Shown piece after piece: positions 1 to 6,725 of a DNA stretch of 25,190 nucleotides. Both the position numbers and the translations under genes were made by a program. The stretch is from Pseudomonadota bacterium (lineage in GTDB: Bacteria > Pseudomonadota > Gammaproteobacteria > Xanthomonadales > Rhodanobacteraceae), in assembly GCA_021787175.1 (NCBI GenBank), contig JAJYMF010000385.1, positions 1 to 25,190 on the forward strand, read 5' to 3'. The notes under the pieces are model-generated. The model saw nothing but the letters and a program-made list of their open reading frames with translations, was not told the origin of the DNA and searched no databases. How positions within the stretch are numbered: the stretch's first letter is position 1; each line of letters starts with the position of its first letter.

Positions 1-988
1 CCTCGGCCAGCACCGCGCAGGAGGCGGACGGGCCCAGCGGGCGAATCAGCGGAATCGGCAGGCCGAGGATGGCGCGCGCATGCAGCGCGAATTCGGACAG
101 ATCCTGCGAGATCAGCGTGACCAGGCCGGTGTCGTGCGGACGCGGGCTGACCTCGGAGAAGATCACGCGTTCGCCGCGGACGAAGAACTCCACGCCGAAC
201 ACGCCGCGACCGCCCAGCGCCGCGGTGATCGCCGCAGCCTGGCGCCCGGCCTCCGCCAGCGCTGCGTCCGGCATCGGCTGCGGCTGCCAGGACTCGCGGT
301 AGTCGCCGTCCTCCTGGCGATGGCCGATCGGCGCGCAGAAGCTGACGCCGTCGCGATGGCGCACGGTCAGCAGGGTGATCTCGTAGTCGAAGTCGATGAA
401 GCCCTCGACGATCACCCGGCCCTGCCCGGCGCGCCCGCCCGACTGCGCGTAGTCCCAGGCCGGGCCTGCATCGGCCGCCGTGCGCACCACGCTCTGGCCC
501 TTGCCGGACGAACTCATCACCGGCTTGACCACGCAGGGCAGGCCGAGCGCGACCAGGGCGGTGGCGTATTCCTCGCGCGTGCCGCAGAAGCGGTAGGGCG
601 AGGTCGGCAGGCGCAGGTCTTCGGCGGCGAGGCGCCGGATGCCCTCGCGGTCCATGGTCAGCCGCGCGGCGCGCGCGGTCGGGATCACGGCAAATCCTTC
701 GGCTTCGAGTTCGAGCAGGGTCGGCGTGTGGATGGCCTCGATCTCGGGCACCACCAGGTCGGGCCGCTCCAGCTCGATCACGCGGCGGATCGCGGCGCCG
801 TCGAGCATGTTGATCACGTGGCTGCGGTGCGCCACCTGCATCGCCGGCGCGTGGGCGTAGCGATCGACCGCGACCACCTCGCAGGCCAGCCGCTGCAGCT
901 CGATCGCCACCTCCTTGCCCAGTTCGCCGGAGCCCAGCAGCAGGACGCGGATCGCGGTGTCGGTCAACGGGGTGCCGAAAGGCTTCAT
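1..988 (-). CDS. purT: Formate-dependent phosphoribosylglycinamide formyltransferase PurT, 5' part (cut by window edge)
   Basis: PurT is a cytosolic ATP-grasp enzyme that makes formyl-GAR from formate, ATP and GAR in purine synthesis, a folate-independent alternative to PurN. Reading the complement from the ATG at 988 gives 329 residues, beginning MKPFGTPLTD, with no stop before the window edge. The family has about 390 residues, so roughly the last 60 lie outside. Visible signatures are the N-terminal nucleotide-binding loop LLLGSGELGKE (about residues 15-25), DRYAHAPAMQVAHRS, VPEIEAIHT, the ATP-grasp stretch VVKPVMSSSGKGQS and the metal-site region FFVRGERVIFSEVSPRPHDTG. The gene is divergent from pyrH. 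A TAGAAT box at 1014-1019 lies about 25 bases upstream of the start. The identification is firm; only the C-terminus is unseen. Confidence 0.96.
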   Translation of the reverse strand, partial: MKPFGTPLTDTAIRVLLLGSGELGKEVAIELQRLACEVVAVDRYAHAPAMQVAHRSHVINMLDGAAIRRVIELERPDLVVPEIEAIHTPTLLELEAEGFAVIPTARAARLTMDREGIRRLAAEDLRLPTSPYRFCGTREEYATALVALGLPCVVKPVMSSSGKGQSVVRTAADAGPAWDYAQSGGRAGQGRVIVEGFIDFDYEITLLTVRHRDGVSFCAPIGHRQEDGDYRESWQPQPMPDAALAEAGRQAAAITAALGGRGVFGVEFFVRGERVIFSEVSPRPHDTGLVTLISQDLSEFALHARAILGLPIPLIRPLGPSASCAVLAE

Positions 989-1013
989 GCGCGGGCTCCG
1001 GGGCGAAAGCGGA

Positions 1014-1019
1014 ATTCTA
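1014..1019 (-). promoter_or_regulatory. Candidate -10 box for purT
   Basis: On the minus strand these bases read TAGAAT, five of six matches to the sigma-70 -10 consensus, 25 bases before the purT ATG. No recognisable -35 element lies 16-18 bases further upstream, where the sequence is GC only. It is one of the few A/T-rich hexamers in the 120-base purT-pyrH spacer. This is inferred from position and match alone. Confidence 0.4.
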
Positions 1020-1070
1020 CCCGGCGCGCGGCGGCGGCCGGGCACGCCGCCACGGCCGCGGCGGCTCTAT

Positions 1071-1076
1071 TACACT
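1071..1076 (+). promoter_or_regulatory. Candidate -10 box for pyrH and the envelope operon
   Basis: TACACT, inside the run ctctattacactacgg, lies 32 bases before the pyrH ATG and stands out in an otherwise G/C-only spacer. It matches the -10 consensus at four of six positions, including the important TA and final T. No clear -35 element is present. If real, it would drive the operon starting with pyrH. Confidence 0.35.
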
Positions 1077-1108
1077 ACGGCTGTTTTGCCCGCCGCCGCG
1101 AGGACCGC

Positions 1109-1834
1109 ATGACCGCCGAGCCGAAGTACAAGCGCATCCTGCTCAAGCTTTCCGGCGAGGCGCTGATGGGCGAGGTCGATTACGGCATCGACCCGCGGAT
1201 GATCATCCGCCTGGCGCAGGAAATCCTCGAGGTGCAGCGCGCCGGCATCCAGATCGGCGTGGTGATCGGCGGCGGCAACATCTTCCGCGGCGCCGGTCTG
1301 GCCGCCGCCGGCATGGACCGCGTCACCGGCGACCACATGGGCATGCTGGCGACGGTGATGAACGCGCTGGCGCTGCAGGACGCGCTGGAAAAGCTGGGCG
1401 CCTACGCGCGCACCATGAGCGCGATCAAGATCAACGAGGTCTGCGAGGACTTCATCCGCCGGCGTGCGATCCGCCACCTCGAGAAAGGCCGCATCGTGCT
1501 GTTCGCGGCCGGCACCGGCAACCCGTTCTTCACCACCGACACCGCCGCCGCGCTGCGCGCGATCGAGGTCGGCGCGCAGCTGCTGCTGAAGGCCACCAAG
1601 GTGGACGGCGTGTACTCGGCCGACCCCAAGAAGGTGGCCGGTGCCGAGCGCTTCGAGCGCCTGTCCTACGACCAGGTGATCGAGCGCAAGCTGGCAGTGA
1701 TGGACACCGCGGCGATTGCGCTGTGTCGCGACCATCGGCTGCCGCTGCGCATCTACGACATGGGCGTGCCCGGCAACCTGATGCGGATCATGCGCGGAGA
1801 GTCGCTGGGGACCCTGGTCGACAGCGGCCACTGA
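1109..1834 (+). CDS. pyrH: UMP kinase PyrH
   Basis: Phosphorylates UMP to UDP with ATP in pyrimidine nucleotide synthesis. The bacterial enzyme is a cytosolic hexamer of the amino-acid-kinase fold, unrelated to eukaryotic UMP/CMP kinases. The 241-residue product equals the E. coli length. It shows the phosphate-binding KLSGEAL (13-19), the glycine loop GGGNIFRG (54-61), the GTGNPFFTTDTAA nucleotide-binding segment and KATKVDGVYSADPKK. The ATG at 1109 was chosen because the conserved N-terminus (KYKRILLKLSGE) starts right after it; the frame is open much further upstream but that part is non-coding shadow. In many gammaproteobacteria pyrH follows rpsB-tsf. Here purT lies divergently upstream instead, and pyrH is the first gene of the block. 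Confidence 0.97.
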   Translation: MTAEPKYKRILLKLSGEALMGEVDYGIDPRMIIRLAQEILEVQRAGIQIGVVIGGGNIFRGAGLAAAGMDRVTGDHMGMLATVMNALALQDALEKLGAYARTMSAIKINEVCEDFIRRRAIRHLEKGRIVLFAAGTGNPFFTTDTAAALRAIEVGAQLLLKATKVDGVYSADPKKVAGAERFERLSYDQVIERKLAVMDTAAIALCRDHRLPLRIYDMGVPGNLMRIMRGESLGTLVDSGH

Positions 1835-1856
1835 GCGCCGGGGCATGCCCGGGCGC
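1835..1856 (+). other. Imperfect GC palindrome between pyrH and frr
   Basis: The 22 bases directly after the pyrH stop codon equal their own reverse complement except for one mismatched pair (positions 1840 and 1851). As RNA they could form a stem of eight GC pairs with one mismatch and the loop CAUG. No run of T follows, so a classical intrinsic terminator is unlikely. It may slow polymerase or protect the upstream 3' end. Confidence 0.4.
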
Positions 1857-1881
1857 TGGCGGCGCCGCGGCAGTGCTGGGC

Positions 1882-1887
1882 TATACT
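1882..1887 (+). promoter_or_regulatory. Candidate internal -10 box for frr
   Basis: TATACT matches five of six positions of the -10 consensus and lies 30 bases before the frr ATG, just after the GC palindrome. No -35 match is seen at the proper distance. It suggests an internal promoter giving frr and later genes some independence from pyrH. Judged by sequence only. Confidence 0.4.
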
Positions 1888-1916
1888 CGCGACCTTTCGC
1901 AAGGCCGGTGACGACC

Positions 1917-2474
1917 ATGCTCAACGAGATCAAATCCGACGCCCAGACGCGCATGGGCAAATGCGTCGACGCGCTCCGCCACGAGCTGCAGCGGCTGCGC
2001 ACGGGCCGCGCCAGCACGGCGCTGGTCGAGACCATCCGGGTCAACTATTACGGCACCGACATGCCGCTGAGCCAGGTCGCCACGGTGGCCGTGGCCGACG
2101 CCCGCTCGCTGACCATCACGCCGTGGGAAAAGCAGATGGTCGGACCGGTCGAGAAGGCCATCCTCGGTTCCGATCTCGGCATCACCCCGACCACCGCCGG
2201 CACCGTGATCCGCATCAACCTGCCGCCGCTGACCGAGGAGCGCCGCAAGGATCTGGCCAAGCACGTCGCCCACGAGGGCGAGACGGCCAAGGTGGCGATC
2301 CGCAACGTGCGCCGCGACGCCCTGCAGCACGTCAAGGACCTGCACAAGCAGAAGAAGATCACCGAGGACGAGGAGCGCCGCGCCGAGGACGAGGTGCAGA
2401 AGCTCACCGACCGCTTCATCAAGGAAGTGGATACGGTGGTGAAGGCCAAGGAAGACGAGCTGATGGCGCTGTGA
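1917..2474 (+). CDS. frr: Ribosome recycling factor
   Basis: Splits post-termination ribosomes together with EF-G so that subunits and mRNA are released. It is a cytosolic, essential protein shaped like tRNA. The 185-residue product equals the E. coli length and begins MLNEIKSDAQTRMGKCVDAL. Typical segments are LRTGRAS (arm of the three-helix bundle), INLPPLTEERRKDL and the lysine/arginine/glutamate-rich C-terminal helices ending in VVKAKEDELMAL. An in-frame ATG at 1845 would add 24 arginine-rich residues absent from the family and would run through the palindrome and -10 box, so the 1917 ATG is preferred. It is followed after 19 bases by uppS. Confidence 0.96.
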   Translation: MLNEIKSDAQTRMGKCVDALRHELQRLRTGRASTALVETIRVNYYGTDMPLSQVATVAVADARSLTITPWEKQMVGPVEKAILGSDLGITPTTAGTVIRINLPPLTEERRKDLAKHVAHEGETAKVAIRNVRRDALQHVKDLHKQKKITEDEERRAEDEVQKLTDRFIKEVDTVVKAKEDELMAL

Positions 2475-2493
2475 AGCGCCGGAATCCGCCCGC

Positions 2494-3231
2494 GTGAACG
2501 GCCCCGAGCCGCATCTGCCGCAGCACATCGCGATCGTGATGGACGGCAACGGCCGCTGGGCCGAACATCGCCGCCGTCCGCGCAGCTTCGGCCATCGCGC
2601 CGGGCAGAAGGCGGTGCGCGCCGCGGTCGAATACTGCCTGCGCCGCGGCGTCGGCACGCTGACCCTGTTCGCGTTCTCCAGCGAAAACTGGAACCGTCCG
2701 CAGGACGAGGTCGGCGCGCTGATGGAGCTGTTCCTGAAGGCGCTGGATCGCGAGGTGGACGAGCTGCACGGTCACGGCGTGCGCGTGCGCTTCGTCGGCG
2801 ACCTCGCCGCCTTCGCGCCCGAGCTGCACGCGCGCATGCGCGCCGCGATGGCGCGCACCGCGGACAACACCGCGCTGGCACTGAACGTCGCCGTCAACTA
2901 CGGCGGCCGCTGGGACATCGCGCAGGCGGCGCGGCGCGCCGCCGCCGACGCCGTGCGCGGCGCGCTCGATCCGGCGCGCCTCGACGAGGCCACCCTGGCG
3001 CCGTATTTCTGCCTGGCCGAGCTGCCGCCGCCGGATCTGCTGATCCGCACCGGCGGCGAACGCCGCATCAGCAATTTCCTGCTCTGGCAGATCGCCTACG
3101 CCGAGCTGTATTTCACCGACACGCTGTGGCCGGACGTCGACGCCGCCGAACTCGATCGCGCGCTGGCCGACTTCGCCGCACGCGAACGCCGTTACGGCAG
3201 CATCGGCAGCGCGCGCAAGGCGCACGCATGA
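2494..3231 (+). CDS. uppS: Undecaprenyl diphosphate synthase (cis-prenyltransferase)
   Basis: Adds eight isopentenyl units to farnesyl diphosphate in cis, giving undecaprenyl diphosphate, the carrier for peptidoglycan and O-antigen. The 245-residue product shows HIAIVMDGNGRWAE (11-24) with the catalytic Asp17, the FAFSSENWNRP loop (59-69), and the C-terminal RTGGERRISNF (185-195) and LWQIAYAELYF that bind the isopentenyl diphosphate phosphates. The start is GTG at 2494, with a weak GGAA about nine bases upstream. No ATG is available before the conserved HIAIVMDG. It overlaps cdsA by four bases (ATGA), suggesting coupled translation. Its isoprenoid substrate depends on dxr, two genes downstream. 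Confidence 0.96.
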   Translation: MNGPEPHLPQHIAIVMDGNGRWAEHRRRPRSFGHRAGQKAVRAAVEYCLRRGVGTLTLFAFSSENWNRPQDEVGALMELFLKALDREVDELHGHGVRVRFVGDLAAFAPELHARMRAAMARTADNTALALNVAVNYGGRWDIAQAARRAAADAVRGALDPARLDEATLAPYFCLAELPPPDLLIRTGGERRISNFLLWQIAYAELYFTDTLWPDVDAAELDRALADFAARERRYGSIGSARKAHA

Positions 3232-4058
3232 GCCGCTTCGCGATCAACCAGCGCACCCTCACCGCCCTGCTGCTGGCGCCGCTGGCCATCGCGCTGATCC
3301 TGCTGGCGCCGACCGCGCTGTTCGCGCTGGTGATCGCGGTGATGGCCCTGCAGGCGCTGTGGGAGTGGACGCGGCTGGCGGGCTTCCGGCAGCGCCCGGC
3401 GCGCGCGCTGATGCTGGTCGCCGCGGCCGGACTGCTGGCCCTGCTCTGGAGCGACGACACCCCGCTGCTGCTCGACGCCGTACTCGCCGCCGGCGTGGCC
3501 TGGTGGCTGCTCGCCCTGCTGTGGCTGCGCCACCCCAGCTATGCCGCCGCACCGACCCGCGAGCACGCCTGGCTGAAGCTGGGCGCGGCGCTGCTGGCCA
3601 TCGTGCCGGCGTGGCTGGGTCTGGTGGCGCTGCATCGCAGCGAGCCGCTCGGCCACGCCTGGACCCTGCTGGGCCTGATGCTGGTCTGGTCCGCCGATAC
3701 CGGCGCCTACCTCGCCGGCACCCGCTTCGGTCGCCACAAGCTGGCGCCGGCGATCAGTCCGGGCAAGACCTGGGAAGGAGTCGCCGGCGGCGTGCTGCTG
3801 GCGCTGGCAGTGGCCGCGGCCGGCGGTGCCCTGCTGGGCGTGCGCGGAATCGCCTTCGCCCCGCTGCTGCTGCTGGCGCTGCTGACCGTGGCCGCGGCCA
3901 TCGTCGGCGACCTGTTCGAGAGCCTGCTCAAGCGCCACGCGCTGGTGAAGGACTCGGGCACGTTCTTTCCCGGCCACGGCGGCATCCTCGACCGCCTCGA
4001 CAGCGTGTTCGCGGCGCTGCCGCTGTTCGTGCTCGGCAAGCTGCTGCTGGGCCTATGA
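3228..4058 (+). CDS. cdsA: Phosphatidate cytidylyltransferase (CDP-diglyceride synthase)
   Basis: Inner-membrane enzyme that converts phosphatidic acid and CTP to CDP-diacylglycerol, the branch point for all phospholipids. The 276-residue product is a chain of strongly hydrophobic helices starting with LLLAPLAIALILLAPTALFA. The complete family signature lies at about residues 232-258: S-x-x-K-R, then K-D, then the motif FPGHGGILDRLD. The stretch SADTGAYLAGTRFGRHKLAP followed by SPGKTWEG is also typical. The start is the ATG that overlaps the uppS stop by four bases; an earlier in-frame start would run deep into uppS. Its own stop overlaps the dxr ATG in the same way, so uppS-cdsA-dxr look translationally coupled. 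Confidence 0.96.
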   Translation: MSRFAINQRTLTALLLAPLAIALILLAPTALFALVIAVMALQALWEWTRLAGFRQRPARALMLVAAAGLLALLWSDDTPLLLDAVLAAGVAWWLLALLWLRHPSYAAAPTREHAWLKLGAALLAIVPAWLGLVALHRSEPLGHAWTLLGLMLVWSADTGAYLAGTRFGRHKLAPAISPGKTWEGVAGGVLLALAVAAAGGALLGVRGIAFAPLLLLALLTVAAAIVGDLFESLLKRHALVKDSGTFFPGHGGILDRLDSVFAALPLFVLGKLLLGL

Positions 4059-5239
4059 GGCAGATCGCCGTTCTCGGTGCCACCGGCTCGATCGGCGCCA
4101 GCGCGCTGGACGTGATCGCCCGCCATCCCGGGCGCTTCCGCGCCAGCGTGCTGTCGGCGCACCGCGACGTCGATGCCCTGGTGGCGCTGTGCGAGCGTTT
4201 CCGCCCGGAACTGGCGGTGATCGCCGATCCGGCGCTGGAAGGCACGCTGGCGCGCCGGCTGGCGACGGCCGGCCTGGCCACTGTCGCGGCGGCCGGTCCC
4301 GCAGCGCTGGAGCAGGCTACCGGCGGCGCGCTGTGCGACACGGTCATCGCCGCCATCGTCGGTGCCGCGGGGCTGGGTTCGACCCTGGCCGCGGCACGTG
4401 CCGGCAAACGCCTGCTGCTGGCCAACAAGGAATCCGCCGTATGCGCCGGACCGCTGCTGCGCGCGGCGCTGGCCGCGGGCGGCGGCGACCTGCTGCCGGT
4501 GGACTCCGAGCACAACGCGCTGTTTCAGTGCCTGCCCGGCGGCCGTCCGGCCGATCTCGCCGCGGCCGGCGTGCGGCGGCTGATCCTGACCGCCTCGGGC
4601 GGGCCGTTTCGCGGCCGTCGCCGCGAGGAGCTCGCCGCGGTGACGCCGGACCAGGCCTGCGCGCATCCCAACTGGGTGATGGGCCGCAAGATCTCGGTGG
4701 ATTCGGCGACTCTGATGAACAAGGGCCTGGAGGTGATCGAGGCGCACGTGCTGTTCGGCGCCCCGGCCGCGTGCATCGAGGTGCTGGTGCACCCGCAGAG
4801 CCTGGTGCATTCGCTGGTCGAATACGCCGACGGCTCGGTGCTGGCGGAACTGGGCCACCCCGACATGCGCACCGCGCTGGCGTGTGCGCTGGCGTGGCCC
4901 GAACGGGTCGAGGCCGGAGTGCCGGCGCTGGACCTGGTCAGCCGCCCGGCCTTGGGTTTCGAAGCGCCCGACACCGCCACCTTCCGCTGCCTGCCGCTGG
5001 CCTATGCGGCACTCGCCGCCGGCGGTGACGCTCCGGCCGTGCTCAATGCGGCCAACGAGGTGGCGGTTGCCGCCTTCCTCGCCGGCAGTCTGCCGTTCCT
5101 GATGATCGCCGACATCGTCGAGGCGGTGCTGGACGCGCTGCCGTCACAACCCGTCACCGATCTCGAAACCCTGGTTTACCGCGACTTAACGGCGCGCGAG
5201 GCGGCGCACCGTATCATCGGCGCCCGTCTGCGCTGCTGA
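4055..5239 (+). CDS. dxr: 1-deoxy-D-xylulose-5-phosphate reductoisomerase
   Basis: Committed step of the MEP isoprenoid pathway: rearranges and reduces DXP to 2-C-methyl-erythritol 4-phosphate with NADPH and a divalent metal. The 394-residue product (family about 400) begins with the nucleotide-binding loop LGATGSIG (7-14). It has LLANKESAV (121-129), the metal ligands Asp150 and Glu152 in VDSEHNALFQ, Glu226 in NKGLEVIEAH, the flexible-loop HPNWVMGRKISVDSATL and the substrate-binding ASGGPFR (180-186). It starts inside the cdsA stop codon (ATGA). This is the enzyme class inhibited by fosmidomycin. It supplies precursors that uppS extends. Confidence 0.97.
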   Translation: MRQIAVLGATGSIGASALDVIARHPGRFRASVLSAHRDVDALVALCERFRPELAVIADPALEGTLARRLATAGLATVAAAGPAALEQATGGALCDTVIAAIVGAAGLGSTLAAARAGKRLLLANKESAVCAGPLLRAALAAGGGDLLPVDSEHNALFQCLPGGRPADLAAAGVRRLILTASGGPFRGRRREELAAVTPDQACAHPNWVMGRKISVDSATLMNKGLEVIEAHVLFGAPAACIEVLVHPQSLVHSLVEYADGSVLAELGHPDMRTALACALAWPERVEAGVPALDLVSRPALGFEAPDTATFRCLPLAYAALAAGGDAPAVLNAANEVAVAAFLAGSLPFLMIADIVEAVLDALPSQPVTDLETLVYRDLTAREAAHRIIGARLRC

Positions 5240-5300
5240 AGCGGCGGCGTGCCAGACTGCAGCGGCGGGCGGTTGCGGACCAGCGGAGCGGCGTGAGCGG

Positions 5301-6656
5301 ATGAGCGAAATTCTGGGTTCTGTGTGGTGGATGATCGTCACCCTCGGGCTGCTGGTGACCTTCCATGAATTCGGTCACTACTGGGTCGCGCGGCGCTGCG
5401 GCGTCAAGGTGCTGCGGTTTTCGATCGGCTTCGGCAAGCCGTTGTGGAAGCGCGTCGGCCGCGACGGCACCGAATACGTGATCGCGGCGATCCCGCTGGG
5501 CGGCTACGTCAAGATGCTCGACGCCCGCGAGGGCGAGGTGGCCGCCGCCGACCACGCCCACGAGTTCACCGCCAAGCCGGCATGGCAGCGCATCGCCATC
5601 GTCGCCGCCGGCCCGGCTTTCAATCTGCTTTTTGCCGTGGCCGCGTTCTGGGCGATGCTGGTGGTGGGCAAACCCGACTACCTGCCGATCATCGGCCAGG
5701 CCGACCGGATGGCCGCGGCGGCGGGCGTGGTGGCCGGCGATCGCATCGTGAGCATGGACGGCCGCGCCGTCGGCACCTGGAGCGACGTCGGCCTGGCGCT
5801 GGGCGATGCGGCGACCGCGCGCCGCGCGGTGACGCTGGGCGTGCGCACGCCGGCCGGCGCCGAACGGATCCTGACCCTGCCGCTGCAGCAGCTGCCGGCC
5901 GGTCTCGGCCCCGATGCCAGCATGCGGCGTATCGGCCTGGTCCCCAAACAGCTGATGATCCCCGCGGTGGTCGGCCAGGTCGAGGCCGGCAGCGCCGCCG
6001 CGCGCGCCGGATTCCGTCCCGGCGACCGCGTGCTGGCGATCGGCAGCGAGCCGGTGCGCGACTGGGCCGGGCTGGTGCGGGCGCTGCAGGCGCAGGCAGG
6101 GCCGCAGCGGCCACTGACGGTCGCCGTCGAGCGCGACGGCCGGCGCCTGGATCTGGTGGCCACGCCGGTCTACGCGCGGCGCCCGGACGGCAGCTCGGGC
6201 TACCTGCTCGGCATCGAGCGCGTCGCGGCCGCTCCCCACTACGACACCGTGCAGCGCAAGGGTCCGCTGGCCGCGATCCCGGCCGCCTTCGCGCAGACCT
6301 GGGACCTCGCCGGACAGACCTTCGGCATGCTCGGGCGCATGGTCACCGGCCAGGCCTCGCTGAAGAACATTTCCGGGCCGATCTCGATCGCTCAGTACGC
6401 CAACGCCTCGGCCGATCTCGGCGCGGCGTGGTTCCTGTACTTCCTCGGCATCGTCTCGCTGAGCCTGGCGATCATGAACCTGCTGCCGATCCCGATCTTG
6501 GACGGCGGGCATCTCGTGTATTACCTTATCGAGTCCATCAAGGGCAGCCCGGTGAGCGAACGGGTCATGGCCGCCGGTCAGTATTTCGGCATGGCCCTGC
6601 TGGTCGCGCTGATGGGTCTTGCGTTCTACAACGACCTGTTGCGCCTGGCGTCCTGA
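5301..6656 (+). CDS. rseP: Site-2 intramembrane zinc metalloprotease RseP
   Basis: Cuts the anti-sigma factor RseA inside the inner membrane after DegS, releasing sigma-E for the envelope stress response; it also clears leftover signal peptides. The 451-residue product (E. coli 450) has the zinc motif HEFGH at 22-26 in the first transmembrane helix. A second membrane segment (IAIVAAGPAFNLLFAVAAFWAML) follows, then two PDZ domains (roughly 115-200 and 205-290). The third zinc ligand, Asp401, is in the motif LDGGH (400-404) after NLLPIPI, and a final membrane helix ends the protein. All catalytic residues are present, so it should be active. It lies 61 bases after dxr and directly before bamA, its usual neighbour. 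Confidence 0.96.
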   Translation: MSEILGSVWWMIVTLGLLVTFHEFGHYWVARRCGVKVLRFSIGFGKPLWKRVGRDGTEYVIAAIPLGGYVKMLDAREGEVAAADHAHEFTAKPAWQRIAIVAAGPAFNLLFAVAAFWAMLVVGKPDYLPIIGQADRMAAAAGVVAGDRIVSMDGRAVGTWSDVGLALGDAATARRAVTLGVRTPAGAERILTLPLQQLPAGLGPDASMRRIGLVPKQLMIPAVVGQVEAGSAAARAGFRPGDRVLAIGSEPVRDWAGLVRALQAQAGPQRPLTVAVERDGRRLDLVATPVYARRPDGSSGYLLGIERVAAAPHYDTVQRKGPLAAIPAAFAQTWDLAGQTFGMLGRMVTGQASLKNISGPISIAQYANASADLGAAWFLYFLGIVSLSLAIMNLLPIPILDGGHLVYYLIESIKGSPVSERVMAAGQYFGMALLVALMGLAFYNDLLRLAS

Positions 6657-6725
6657 GCCGCAGTCCCCTGCCGGCCGGGGAGCCGGCGCCTGCAGTGCTC
6701 TGCGGTTCACCCACTGGAAATCCCG

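Noticed and set aside
1..988. purT as a possible pseudogene because no stop codon is seen
   Set aside because: The frame is intact with all expected motifs up to the window edge. The missing end is due to the window boundary.
1845..1916. Longer frr start at 1845
   Set aside because: It would add 24 arginine-rich residues not found in ribosome recycling factors and would cover the palindrome and the -10-like box. The 1917 start gives the family length of 185.
6665..6680. Short palindrome cccctgccggccgggg between rseP and bamA
   Set aside because: It has one mismatched pair and a centre too short to form a good hairpin. Such GC palindromes are expected by chance at this composition.
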